A stretch of DNA of 64,000 nt. Source: Puffinus mauretanicus. Taxonomy: Eukaryota > Chordata > Aves > Procellariiformes > Procellariidae. A program made the translations under genes and the position numbers. Shown piece after piece: positions 27,136-40,729 of the stretch (within the stretch, counting starts at the first letter, position 1; each line of letters opens with the position of its first letter). The notes beneath the pieces were generated by a model. The model was not told the DNA's origin. It worked only from the letters and a program-made list of their open reading frames with translations, and ran no database searches. Location of the stretch: contig JAJKFH010003493.1 in the NCBI GenBank assembly GCA_023333565.1, positions 2,108,001 to 2,172,000 on the forward strand, read 5' to 3'.

Positions 27136-28577
27136 AAAATAAAAACATGTATATTTGAGGCTACCAGACACGATACGCTAGGATTGACTGTCCCACAGAG
27201 GTCTCAGGAAAATTAGTATTATCGCAGAGAAAGTTTTCAATAACATGCAATAAATACTTTTCATCTTATGACACAGTGAGTTAACTCCTAATTATTCACT
27301 GTGCTCAGAAGTATTTTTTTATCACTCCTTTGATTCCTGGCTTTTCAAATACGCCTCGTTTCTCAATTGTTTCCTCCAGGCAAAAATACTCCCCAGGTAA
27401 AGTAAAAACACGACATCAAATAGAAACCAAAATAGCAGGGAACGCTGGTGTACAGAGTAGTTATTGTGCTAGCTGTAACAGCCTGATGCAAGAGCTGCAC
27501 AAAAGTCCTGTGATAACATAAACATAAAATCCTAGCGCAGACAAAGATACGCGCCGAGGCATGATACAAATGAATGCCTGCTACTGAGTTACATCAAGGC
27601 TGAATTTTCCCCTGGAGTCCATGATTGATTAATTCCTGTAACTTTGGTACCTGAAAGACAGGAGATTTTTCTTGGTAGTAAAGAGCCTTATAAGACATAC
27701 TTAAATGGATTATGTTGATACCTTTCATGATGTAACCCTAATGATAATTTAATTGAAAAAGTGCTTTAAGCCATAATAGCAGAGACGAGAGGATTTCCTT
27801 TTTTCACTTTGACAATTATGGGCCAGTTCAGAACTGCTCTCAAAATAAGGAGGACAAATTTCCAACCAACTTAAAAGAATGTGTCAAATTCTGCATTAGT
27901 TTTCCTCAAGCCAAATACAGAAATGTACTGGCATCAAAGTCTACAGATTTTCTCGTCTCTGTTCCCAGATCCTTCCTTTTCCATCATGGGAAACACTGAA
28001 CCCTTATCCATGTGCAAGCGTGCTCATTACTGTACCACCTTGCACATACTAGTTTTGCTATCTGCTCCTCGGCACGAATAGCTCCCCAGCGATTGAGAAG
28101 CCAGTGAGCAAGGCTACGTGACTCTTTACCTGTGGTCCTCTAGACTTTCTCCAATCCTATATATTTAGTCCTTCACATACATTTTTTGAGATGCCATCGG
28201 GTTTATAAGATTGAAAGCATCATGCCACTAACGAACGTATGGATCGCTATCATCACGTGTATTGGTACCACCGCTCCACAGACCTACTGCTGCTAGAGAC
28301 GGAGTAAAATGTGGTTTTTTGTTTTTTTTTTGTTTTTTTTTTTTTTTAATACCATCATTTTCTTTTCCATAGCTGTCCTGCTGATTTACATACTTCTCAC
28401 AGCCAGTCTGCAAGGTGTGCATGAACCAGGACATGTGCTAAAACTGCCTCCGCAGGGACGGTGCGGTTGGGAGGGTGCGGCAGGACGCGATAGGAGTTTG
28501 TCCGTAATCCCATCCTGTTTCCCAGGCTTGGGGGGGAAGTTGCAGCGAGCTGAAAAAGCTGATTTTCTGCCAATATT
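27136..28577. other. RARB intron, no gene recognised
   Basis: 27600-27800 has enhancer-like texture, with a TGATTGATTAATT PBX/HOX-type composite at 27622-27634 and TGATAATTTAATTG near 27742. A T-rich tract occupies 28315-28347 directly before a CR1 relic. Confidence 0.45.
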
Positions 28578-29720
28578 TTAAGAGGACAAGCAGGATGAGC
28601 TAGGTATTTATAGATCAGCTAACCTGGTATTGATTTCAGGCAAAATAATGTAAAAGCTGTTACAAATGCAATCAGTAAAGAATTAAGGGATGGTAGCATA
28701 ACTAATGGAAATCAACACACTATTATGGAAAAGAAGTCTTATCACATCAGCTTGGTGTCATTACAAGTACCGTTGGCAACACTATTGGGGAAATAACACA
28801 CTTAGACTACTGTCAGGCATTTAAATTAGTTTTACATGACATTCCAATTAAAAATTATCAGTGGACACAATCAATGGAGAGGAAAATAGATTAAAAGCTA
28901 GCTGATCTGTCCCAAAAAGTAATTGTAAATGGGAAACTATCAGCAATTATAGACAGTTCTGAGGCAATTTTATATGGATTTGGTCTCAATCTTGGATTCT
29001 GTCAGTACTGACAGATTCTGTCAGTAACTGGGGGATAAATTGACTAATACACTAACAATATTATACAATATTACTGTATTATTATACAATAGTAATACAC
29101 TAACTAACAATATCACTGACAAAGGTTTCTGAAAGAACAGTATTAGATAACTAAACACCAGACCAGATCAGTTCCAGAGAGTAAGCCACAATAATGGATA
29201 AAGTAGGCTCAACTTCAAATAACCAGCCTCCCAGTATCATCTCATTTCAAGTTCACACATGTAAAAATAAAAATATAGCTCACCCACAAAGGACACAGGA
29301 TGCACCTGAAAAGCTGTGACTTAAAGGAATTTACAGTTACTGTGGCTGACCAGTTCAATGTGCAATTATCACCCAATCCAGTCACAGAGAAAACCATCTT
29401 TCACATATGGAAACTGGAGTAGAAAGTTGATACTAGTGACTGCAAATAATGCTATCAAAGCATTTATTGCATACTGGAACTTCTGGCACCGACTTTTTCA
29501 AAAGGAGGTTGATCAGTTGGAAATGACTCAGAAAAGTGCAAACACAATGATTTGTGCCCTGGGTACTCTGTCATATTCTGAAACAAAAAACAAAACAAAA
29601 ACCAAAAAAGAAAACAAACAAACAAAATGCAACCAACCAAAAAAAACCTGAGACCTGAGCCTAGGTCCCAATTTGTTGAGGAGAAGGAAAAACTGGAAAC
29701 ACCTCACACCATCCGGAGGA
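28578..29720 (+). repeat. CR1-clade LINE relic, reverse transcriptase region
   Basis: Decayed translation follows the CR1 reverse transcriptase. LDYCQAFKLVLHDIPIKN (28802-28855) matches the DFSKAFDTVPHDILIKK-type motif with the catalytic-palm Asp kept. In the same frame, after one stop, come KLADLSQKVIVNGKLS (to 28942), matching the RVVVNG block. Further on, after a frame change, YWNFWHRLFQKEVDQLE and SANTMICALGTLSYSET (29470-29581) match the C-terminal 'FWAPQFKKDVEALE..IKGLEHLSYEE' block. The invariant FADD box is not intact and the end is invaded by an A/C-rich simple repeat (29580-29646). The element is ancient and inactive. Confidence 0.85.
28999..29014. repeat. Perfect 16-bp palindrome inside the CR1 relic
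   Basis: CTGTCAGTACTGACAG equals its own reverse complement. A second GATTCTGTCAGTA copy follows at once (29013-29025), so a local duplication probably formed it after the LINE decayed. Confidence 0.85.
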
Positions 29721-32700
29721 AGAATCCCAGACATGCGCAGCAATGAATGCTCAAGTGGATGAACTCACTGACGAAGGAAAAGGAAACACAAATAGATAAA
29801 TTGTATTTCTCACCCCTTCTCCTCTAATATTGGTCTTTTTATCCAACCACTTTCCATGGCCCAGAACCTGAAGAATAGAAGGAGTTGAAGAGGAGGAGGA
29901 AGAGGCACTTGGAAGTGTACAAAGCAACGTGTACTAAGATATGATGCAGCTAACCAGGCATAAGCGCTGATCCTACAAACAGCAGGGCATTGACGGCACC
30001 CCTCCGATAAGCAGGAAAGCCTTCTTTCCCAGCTATTCGACAATCCTTTGCCTAAGGCATCAACATACTCTTCAGCCACAGAATTCAATCCCTATCCATA
30101 ATGAAGACAAAAACTATGTACGTGCGTGTGCTGACTGACGAGGAAGCTCAGAGCAGTCTGTACCCTCAACTTTCTTTTCCAGAAAATTTATTTGTAGTAT
30201 CAAGCAATCCTTTTGATGAAAACCCTGTAATTTATTTTGCCTTCCAAGGCAGAGACGTCAGCATCCCCTAGGCAGGAAGGGTCCAGAGATTCAAGGGAGT
30301 TATCATCTAGCCACGGCCATATAATCAGGTTTTGGTCACTTCACACCTGATTCAAGCACAAAGACCTTGATCTTGACCACCTTTCACTATGCTGCTCCAA
30401 ATCCATGACTGATCATCCACTACCCTCAACCACCATGGTAGTAGCACTTTCTCCCTTTGCTTCACAAATATTCTGTGAAGCAAAATACACGGCAAAAATA
30501 ATACAAAGTATTATTTAGTCTTTTAATAACTAGATAGCTCCAAAGGATATCCAAAAGCATAGATATCCTGTATCACCTAAACATTTAATGGGTACCATTG
30601 ACTTGCTCAGATAATTGTTCAATCTTTCTTTGCAGTCCCTTGCAGGTGCTCCACATCTGATTTTGTGAGACGAGGAAGGAAGGGATGAGTTAAGCCCAAG
30701 AGAATCACAACTGGCATTACAAAGCCGTAACATAAATGGGCCGGCCCCGAATTCAGCTTTTCAAACAGTTCTACATTCCTAAAGACATCCTGAAGATGTG
30801 AGCATTGTATGAGTCTTCTGTTCTTTTTATGCACCCAGAATGTCTTCCCATGGCATGAATTTAATTGGCAAATACTTGCATTCTCAGGCCTTTTCATTCA
30901 TTGGCCTTTCATGCACCCCTCCTGTATTTCCTCATTTTCATTGCTGCACATCCCCTTTGTGGATATGCAGCACTCTTCCACAGATACGGAAAAACAAGTT
31001 ACTTCATCTCTTAACACACCGCTGATCTGCTTATCACCCATGCTTCTGACAGCGAAATCATGGAGGCACAGAAAATCAGCATGAAGAGTAGCATATTAGG
31101 GGATGAAAGAGAAGCATTTAGAAAAACTTAACCAAAAAAAGAGGACAGAAAAAGACAAGGTTAGATCTAGACATGATGTGAACAGAATGAATATGTCCAC
31201 AGGGCATCTGAGGATGCAAGCAGTAGGTGGTCTTTAAAGCTCTTGTCTTCATTCCCAACAAACTAGAGGTGGCAGCTGGAGGATGCAGAAAGCCTATGTA
31301 TGGATAACCCACCACCGTTAACTTTGCGTGTCCCACGACCGCAAGCTGCAATTCAGCTTGCAGATCTATTGGCCATTTACTACCGAACAACATGTCCCAC
31401 CTTCCTCCTCCCTGACCTCATGGCTGCAAGATCCCATCCCTTCATGCCAGCCTTGGTGTTCATCTGACCTTGGCAATCAATACGGCAATTCAGGGATCTA
31501 AACTGGCAGAAAACGTTTCACTTTTAATCTTTCGTATTTTTGGTAGCCTAGCTTTCCACCGGTTTGGCTCTCTGAACTGGCTCCCCAAGGACGAGAGGGG
31601 CACCAAAGGCAGGGACGGGGCTGGAGCAGCACCAGCGCTGCCAGCAGCTGCCAGCCCGGCCACGAGCAGAGCCACAGCACGAAACCTTGCCCTTGCTAAG
31701 CACGAGACCCTGTTTTCTAACAGTATCACATTCATTACCTTACAGAGCATCTTCTGAATGAGGACACGCTACATTTTTGAGTGATCAGTCAAACCCAAAC
31801 AATCAATTACATCTTTTGTCAAAACTGTTTACTCTTTCACACTGTGCCGGAGTCATTAAGAACGAACACCGAGCAGGACCAGTTATTTATCCTCCTCCTC
31901 TTGCCCTGAAAGGGAATTAATCTTAAACTTTCCGTCTAATGATCTCAGTAAAGGCTCACTGTAAATGACAGCAGGCTGCACTGGCAAATATTTAAAAACA
32001 GAAGGGCCTCGGAACAACAGAGTTTAGCGACACACAACTGTTCCTCAACACGCGCATCAAGTGACGCCAAACCTCTGTGGAAGGCAAGGTTAAAAATGTG
32101 CTGCCCACCGCTCCAGCGCTCCAGAAAACGTGCTGCAATTAGCAACCTCCAGAGATTTATTCAAGCTGAGAAAGAAAGATGAAAGTAAAAGAAGCGGATT
32201 CAAAGGCGATTCTTAAAACTGCTGGCTGACCCACTTTACATTCTCTCAGCCTCTACGAAGAAAACGCAATCCTTCTGTCAAAGAAAAGTAATTAATGAAC
32301 GCACTGTAAATAACCTGCCTTACCCACCGTAGCCCCTCTCAGGGGCTCTGGCCCGCACAGCGAGGTGGGCGACCACGCCGCAGCCCCGTGCAGCTGCACG
32401 GGCGCTAGTCGAAGTCGTGTACGGCACCCTCACGGCGAGGAACGACGCTTCAGCTGAGGGGACGCAATTTATTAAAACATGTGGTCCAGGGTGGGACAAG
32501 CACATCCCGTGGCTTGGCCTGGCCGTGGCCCTCAGCGAATCCCTCCCTCTCACGACCCTGTACCACGCTGACCTTTCCACGCGCACAAAAACAAGCAAAC
32601 ACATTTTGCCAGAGCACAATAAACCAGGATGTTTCGAACTCGCGTTTCGGTAAAGATCACCCTGAACGAAGAGGGAGATGGGGCTTAGGCATTCAGAGAG

Positions 32701-35700
32701 GCCTCTATGCATGGTGACCCCCCCAAATATTTAGAAGACTTTAAGCTGTGCTGCTTGCCTATGTGGGGTGTTTCTTTCCTTCTCTTCCCCCCCAGAGGAA
32801 AAAGAGAGTCTGCTTTTACGTACTTGAACAATTTTTAAATCCCATTTTAAAACCGATGCAATTTTTATCATTATTTTCCCTTCATTTCCACTGCTCCCCT
32901 CCATGGATCTCCTTCCACCCGAGCAAAGCTGACAGTTCCCCACAGCAGCAAGCCATGTTGACGGCCATCATCTCATTCGTATGCACACTCAGAGCACTAT
33001 AAATCTGCTCAAATATCATCCCTCCCCCGGGGCAATGTTTTTTTTCTCCAGAATATCTACATTGCTAGCTGCAGAAATTTCTCCTTCTAATTAACTTACA
33101 GGTTCCAAATACCACCAGCTGGAACCGCAGCGCACAGCCCGGGCACTGAATGCAGGGGAACCCAGCGGAAGGGCGAGGGTCTTCGCCATTGTTTCTTTGC
33201 TTTGGTGCTTTTTTGTTTTTCCCTTTCATTTAACAGCCAGCAAGTTGAGAACTGCCAGACCCTTTATCAACACGTGAATGGACAGTGAATAATCCATGAA
33301 TTGAACGAACTGAAGCTATCCACACAATTCTTAACTGATATTTTTGTTGGCCGTGTCACATCACTTTATAGTTCTGACGTGTCACATTTGTGCCTGAGTC
33401 ATGGTGTAACCTGATGGAAGAACAAAGCACGATGCAATGCAACAGGACGTACCGGTAAGGTCAAAAAAACCTGAACGACTGTTGATTGATGGCCCACCGC
33501 TAATTTGGATTTAGTCAATTCCTTCTAAAAGACAAGAACAAAGTTCAGAGAAGGTTAAAGTGCACATGCAGAGTTTAATAATCTATTAACACAATAACCT
33601 GCCATATATGACTATGCAATAAGCTTAGGGAATTTGCCAGAAACACTTCACTTTGCAAACAATATTTACAGCAATGCTTGATTCATTACACGCTCTGTAT
33701 ACACAGAGAAGGGCAGTGTTGCTCTAACGAGAAGGCTCCAAGGCATGAGCTGAGCAGTCCTAAGGTAGAAAAAAAACCCCAAACCCTTAGCAGCAGCCAA
33801 ATCAAGGTTATCATCTTTTAATTTTTGTTGATGAAAACTATTTGCTGTTGGGGCTGAGTTCAGGCAGGCTGGGAAAGAGAAGCTGATTTCAAGTGGCGTC
33901 AAACAGCAGCACGGAAATGAAGTGGTAATTTTAATCTTAAAACTTTAAAAACTGTAAAGATCAACTCATTAAATGATCTCTGCCTTTAAACTCCTGCTTT
34001 CTTGACAGACAGTTTTTGGTTTCGTTGCATTTTGTTTATTCAATGCAGACAACAAGGCTGATCTTCCTTTGAATTTAAAACCAAAGGCAATTATCAGACA
34101 GCCATGGTGCTGTCACCGGGAAGAGAGTCACCAGGCTTCGCTCTTCTACCCGACGTACAGGCAAAGGCTTACTCCTCCAGCTGCTTATGCGTTAACACAA
34201 AGGAGCCGCGCTGCGCCGGCAGCCACGCCATCCTCCTGGAGAGCGAGCTGGGACCTCTGCGAGCCTCAACCAGTCTCCAGGAGGAACTTTAAAAGAGCAG
34301 GTTTGTATTCCTTACAGCAGTAAGGGAGACACTAACGTTGAAGATGGTGTGATTTGTGATGATGATCTTAACCCAGCACCACTTCAAGAAATAAATTAGT
34401 TACTGTCTTGTAGGGCCATTCATACTTTGCCCAAATAAGGCTTCAAGAAAGTTACAACTGAAGTTCTTTTGGCTTGGGGTACTGCTTTTGCTGCCTAAAT
34501 AAGCCCTTAGAGCACTTAACCAGTAAAAGAATAATGACGCCAGCGAAGTGCTCCTCATGTTATACCAACATGTGCATGCTTTGGATCGGGACAGTAAAAA
34601 CATCGCGAATGAATGAAACAAGCTGTAGCAGTAAAAAAATCTCTATTTTGCTGCAGTAACAGAAGGCTCAGTAGGTGCTCCTGTGAATACAGTAGTGTTG
34701 TCATACTTCTTTATCTTACTGACATAGGTACGCAGGAAGAAGTATTTGGGAAGGACCTTTACAGGAGCCTTACAGGAAACAAAGGGGTGACTGACAAATC
34801 CCAAGAGGGCCACAATCATGCTGCTCAGTCTAGTGAGGTGATACAAGAGAACAAGAAGCAAAGCAAAGGGAGATCAAATTTTGCTCAACCTGCCCAAGAA
34901 CTGTCCCTTGGTTTTGCTGAGCCTTTTCTGTGACTGGGAAGATTTTTTTTTTTTTTTTTAAACAACTTGTGTGCAGCATTTCAGCATCGAAAATATGCAA
35001 TGCAGATTCAAAAGCACACTGAAGTTCAGACTCCCTTTGAGTTTCCTTGTCTTGCACCTGTAAACTGGATGCATCCAAAAATCACTCCAGAAAACACTGG
35101 CCATGTATAAAACCACGTTTCAGATTTTATAGCTAATGCTCCCTCCAATCCTACTCTGGATGTGTCCTATGGAGTAGCGTGGTCCTTGTATCATATTAAA
35201 TGGACCATTGCCAACTCCATTTCTCCATCTGGCCGTCCCTGGAACTGATGCAATCCCATGGTGAGCACCTCACAGTATCACCACTGCAATTCAAAAGCGT
35301 AAGCGAAGTCATGCGATTGCCTTGCCCACTAAAGTAAATCTTGCCTTCGAGACAACTCCTGTGGGAAGGATTGTTTTGTTATAGGAGAAAATCAATGGGT
35401 TGATACAGGAAATGGAGGGGTTTAATTTTTGAGAGACAGTGCTTTTTAAACGTGTTTATCTTAGTGTATGTGATTGAAACATGAAGATGTATCGAGATGA
35501 CACTGGAAAAATCCTTAAAATTGCGAATTTTGGCACCAAGTTTTCATACACCCTTTCCCCATCCCCAAGAATTATGTAAGGGGCACTCGGGCAGGAGATT
35601 TACGGCTTCCTATTCAAGCCCCCCAGCCATCAATCTAAAGAATCAATTCCTGCTCCTTCCAAACAGAAACGCAACCAAAGACAGACCAAATACACCTCTT

Positions 35701-36480
35701 TGCAAATACAATCGCAAAGTCAGAGCGTACAGAAGGTACCCCCACCATTAACATAGTTATGAAATTGGGAAGCTGCATCAATCTTTAGCAACATATTTTG
35801 CCTTCGCTGATGCTGTTCTGAAACAACACAAGGACTGTGAGATGATTTTCTTACTGAGTAGCACCATACTTGGAGTAATACATTACTGGTGGGACTCCCC
35901 TGATGATGTATTACACTAATGCATCATTAGGATGATGTTTCACACTGATGATATATTGCAGTGCAACATAATGAGAGCAATAGCTCACTGGGTGCATAAT
36001 CCTGCCAGGAGCTGTGCGCCTGCAGCTCTCTGACTTCATTTGCAGTTCAGGGTGTCCAAGGCTTAGATGGATTAGATCCTCAGATACACACGGCTGAAAG
36101 GATGGCAGAGTCAGAGAAATGCCAACATACAGGTGTGTGCAGTTAATTACAGGATACAATGTACAGTACGCTAATATCAAGACGCACTTTGGCATCGCGT
36201 TTTTACACCTGTGCAAAACATCTTCAAACTAAGAAGTTGCTGTAGGCTGCCGAAGCTCCTTATTCTTATGCTTGCCTGCAGCAGCCATCGTAGCAGACTC
36301 TGGTTGCTTATAGCCTTGATAAAAATACTTAGCTTAAATTTTCCATGCCAGATGTGTTAGAAGAAGGGGGAAGGTTGGAGAAAGGGGGCGGCTGATTGTT
36401 TTTAATCAATAACTTCAGTGAAATCCGTTCTGTTCAGCTGTTTCTGTGACCCAGACTAAGAAAAAAATAGGTAGTTTTGT
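29721..36480. other. RARB intron, no gene recognised
   Basis: Mixed AT-rich sequence with slightly GC-rich patches at 31570-31690 and 32330-32480. 35875-35914 holds a 9-bp inverted repeat (GTAATACAT/ATGTATTAC), followed by GATGATGT-type near repeats up to about 35960. No exon is supported. Confidence 0.5.
33200..33660. promoter_or_regulatory. Candidate conserved non-coding element with a PBX-HOX type site
   Basis: A repeat-free block containing TGATTGATGG at 33483-33492, which fits the TGATNGATGG type bound by PBX with anterior HOX proteins. GACGTGTCAC and GAGTCATGG motifs lie near 33377-33405. Function is inferred from motif and texture only. Confidence 0.3.
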
Positions 36481-36499
36481 CAACAATGAAAGATTCTGG

Positions 36500-36517
36500 T
36501 GACCTTTTTTCTGACCT
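36500..36517 (-). promoter_or_regulatory. AGGTCA direct repeat with six-base spacer (DR6)
   Basis: The minus strand reads AGGTCA GAAAAA AGGTCA. Both half-sites are perfect, but the six-base spacer is not the preferred RXR-RAR geometry (DR5, DR2, DR1). It could bind monomeric or unusual nuclear-receptor dimers, or be chance. Confidence 0.4.
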
Positions 36518-39500
36518 TTTTTTAACAAACAGAGCTATTTGATCTGTATGAAATTTTAAAAAGACCTTTGCACTATGATCAGTGTCACCGACAAGAAGGC
36601 AACATTTTAAGATTTGTGAACTCTTCACCGTGAAACCATATACAATGTTCAAAGGGAGGGCAAACTGATATATAAACAAGGAAGGAACAAGCCAGTCTGA
36701 ATAATAAAAGAACTTCTCCAGTCTCTCACAAAAACATTAACATTTACAATTGAACCACAACTTCATTACTTACTTAGTTTTCACTTCAGTACCTTCGGGG
36801 TTCTTGACTAAGTCTAAATGTGCACACACACAAAAATGTAACAAGGATCCTGCATGCGATTTCCAACTTTGTGGATTTATTCCGTTCTGAAAAATGTAAC
36901 AGTATTTTAGACAACTACCTAAGGTGCTCTGCACGTTCATTTTCCAGGTTCTCCTAAACAACAGTAGTCCACGGTGGACAGACCAGACTCCTCTCCAGGG
37001 AACATCAGCTTCTCTGGTCACGCATTCAGAAAAACCTGGCTTTCATACTTTCTCCTGACAACTGTAATTGAGAAACCACAGGGTATCTAATGAATCACAA
37101 AAGAGTATAGCCACTTCAAATAGCTAAATGACGAGTTAATATCTGATTTTTTTTTTTCTTCATGGGTAGCCTTTCAGACCACCTGAGCGATAGGGCTCTG
37201 CCTTGTAGATGCTATCTCCAGCCAGTATAGCAAACAGAGGGAACACAGAGGGAAGAGCTGATCTTTCCAAACTCTAGTCTTTCAGCCAGTTCGCAGGTGC
37301 CTCTGCACCAGAAAAAGAAAAAAAAAAATGACACAGTTTTAGAAGACCAGTTCTGATCAGCCCCCCAGCAGATCCTGGGATAAATTAATTTCTAAGAAGA
37401 AGGTTATGCCAGTTGAGCATCACGCTGACCTAGAGATTAGCCTGAACCCACCCATCACGGTAGTGAGTGTTTTCCAAGCAGGCCTGTTCCTTCCCCATTG
37501 CCCAAAGAGAGAACAAGGACCACAGCAGAGAGAAGAAGGGGCCAGCACAAACCCCACCTTGTAGCTTGCGGCGTACAGCTATGCTGTCCCCAAGCCTGGG
37601 GATGGCAATGAAAACTCACCCCTTAAACAGGCTGGAAGAAAAAAAAAAAAAAAGAGACAGACCAGAATGGCTTCATGCATTTCCTCCACCAGGCACCCAT
37701 GCAAGGGCCAACCACGTCCTGGCCATAAATTCTCTGGCACAGGAGCATTATACCAAGGGAAAGGAATGCCTTTCCATCTGTGTATTTCCCCTCAGGCACT
37801 CACTTGATAATGAAACCAGTTAAGGTCTTTGGGTTCACAATGTTATTATAGTCGGATAATATTTTGTTTGCAGCCAAGCCTGAAGAACTCCTAAGTAGCA
37901 CATTACAGGCACCATACACCTGTTAAGTCATGGCGTTTCTTCTCTAAGTGGACAAATCTGTTTTAGCCATCTCCAGAGATTTTCCGCTCACAGTTAATTA
38001 TGAAGCGCTGACTGTACTCATTTCCTGATCTTAGAGGGAATCTATAACAAATGTATGCCACAGGTGAAACCCGTTCCCTCCGTCCCTCAGAAATACCAGC
38101 AATCCTGCTAGCAGCCCCGGCTGCCCTCCTTCACCCCTTTTCCCCAGCCGTCCTGGACCTTCTGCTCCAACACAAACACTGCACAGAAAATAATAACCTA
38201 TTATTAGGAAAGAAAGTGCATGGGCTGACTGAGCACCTCTTGAACACAAAACCAACGGCACAGGCGGCCAGTCCAGGGTCATTCTGCAGAGCCCTACGGT
38301 GAACATCAACATGGACAGACCCGATTCCAGCTGTTTTGCAGTCAGTGATGCCCGTGTAGAGAGCCACCTGGCAGAGCAGCAGGATTTTATTCACTCTCTG
38401 CATAGGCATACGTGGCTACAGACATGATCACGTGCTTCCCAACAATTTGAGGAGCAATTTTTGTTTAAAATGATTAATGGGCTCAGGAAGAAGTTTGCCC
38501 CTTGTTTGATTCAGAACTCATTGGAGCCACTTGCGCCTTACCACATATATCCTAGCACACAGTTTTGATCCAAAGTATCATTGTGTCCTGCACGGTACAA
38601 GATATTCTGAAATCAGGTCAGGCAAGATAAGCATTCTGGGGAAAAATATAAGGGAAAAATAGTCCATCCTAAGAAAAAGTGATACTTCGTTGTGACAGCA
38701 ACCTTTCTTCGTGCTCCTCCTAGCAGGCTGATGTCTGATCCTGCGCACAAATCCTTGGAAAAAAGTCTCCCTGACCTTAGAGTCATACGTTAGGTCAATG
38801 GTTCCCAACTTTCTGGACCGATAGACAATTGACAACGATCAACATTTTTCTCAAATCGTCACACACGCTTCTCATCAACCTTGTGACTGGAAACACAATC
38901 AAGGTGAGGTGACTCAGCAGCGTGGCTTTAACGCCTTCTCCATTACTCTGGAGGGACGACCAGTGCTCCATGGACACAGGCAAAGAGACCCCCCCCTCGG
39001 CTGGTGTCATCTCTGAGAAACTTAGAAATTGAATTTGTTCACTGGCTCCCACATTTTTACAAGTTTTTTTACACCAAATCCCAGGAGCCAGCTGCCTCCT
39101 GTGTCATCGCACAGGCATGAACCCCTCCCGGACTGCCCTCTCCCCTTTTCTTGGCTGCCAAGAACCAGCCTAACCTTCCTAAAAACACTTCTGCATCCCT
39201 CCCACCCCAAAGACAACATCTCACTGAAGATGCTACCCTTCTACTTTAAGGATAAACACAAAGCAATTCCTCCAGTAAGGAAAGAGGAAGCAGAAATATT
39301 TTCTGTAATTATACATATGTTTGTATCCCCTTCATATAAAAGCACAGAAGCACACAACCACCACAGAAATCAATTAAAGAAAACCAGACAAAACCAGACA
39401 ACTTGTAGGGACAAGAAAGTAAAGAAAAAGATGAAAGGGAGAGCTCCTGGGTGATGGGCAGGTGGAGAGGGGCAGGTAGACTGTGACTTGAAGCTACAGG

Positions 39501-40720
39501 TAAGGAAAGGGACTTTGGGCGCTGGATTCCTTTTGTGATTGCACGTTACTGAATAGCTCTTTGCCCACCTCAAACAACAGCTCTGACCCCAAAAGTAAGT
39601 TTTTCCTCCAAAGAGAAGAAACCTGCTAGACCTCAAAAGGTGCTCAGTGCATCTGATGAGAAAGGAGAGGCATCAGCTCCAGAGCGTCCTTGCAGCAGTA
39701 GGACATCAGGAGAGCAGCTTTAACTTTGTTTAGACCTCCTGAAACTTTTTTTCCCCCCCCTAAAAGACCAAGTTTACCAAACAGGGACACACACTTCTTA
39801 TCACTTCATTGCTTTCTTACTGGGACTGTAACTGTGGAGACTCCTGGGCAGCCAAAGCAGTTTCATGGGCCCAGAACAGACTGAAAAATGGATTATCAAG
39901 GAACACCTGGGGAGGAAAAACGCATCTATCTCACACTGAGCTAATGCTCTTCCTATGTATACTTTGTGAGGTTTGTATATTCTGGGCTGTCCAGTGTATA
40001 ATATTCTCAGCACTGTTAGAAACCCACCAGCACACACGCAGAGCGCTTCACAACGGTGACGAAGGTTTGGCAGAAACCCCGTTCAAACTGCCCACATTAG
40101 CGACTTTCCAAATACTTGCACCAGTGATGGACTGCCTCATTCAGGCTTTACCTTGGTTATGGAACGCTCCAGCTTCGTCTTGGACGACAAGGTAAAAATT
40201 ATTGAAAAAAAGTGAAATGGGGAGTATTTCCAGTATAAAACTTTGGTACTTGTGGAGTTGAATAAAACCTAGCATTCTTTGTGACTTGTGCTATATGTTT
40301 TAATTCACCTTCCCAAATAATTTATAGCAATGATTCACATTTTTTACTACAAGTAAATACAATTACCTATTCTTAAAAAATCAAAGATACTGCAATATGT
40401 TTTCATCGAGTTTGTGCGAGTAACTACATATTAAAATGGCAAGCATCCCTTCCAATAACATCCTGGCAGAGTTCACTTCTTCTGCAAGTAATAAAAGCGG
40501 AGGAGAGCAAACCATGCTCCAAGATGTTTGGCTGCGGCACCTCGAGGCAGCTGATGGGTTCCAAATGTCTGTCAGGTCATTTTGCAAAACCAACCACCGC
40601 TAATCAATAGTGAAATTTTTCTCTCTGTGGCTTAACTATATTTCTGGTTTTGTTAAACAGAAGAAAATTGCCAATTAGTTGGACTCTGCCAGACCACGCA
40701 GCTAGGGGAAACGTACTGTC
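36518..40720. other. RARB intron, no gene recognised
   Basis: AT-rich non-coding DNA with a T-run near 37147-37158, an A-run at 37639-37653 and a perfect 10-bp pair (AAACCAGACA x2) at 39381-39400. No exon is supported. Confidence 0.5.
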
Positions 40721-40729
40721 AACCTGACC

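Noticed and set aside
38800..38840. GGTTCCCAACTTTCTGGACC resembling the start of a hAT-type transposon
   Set aside because: Only about 20 bases fit, and no matching terminal inverted repeat or body was found.
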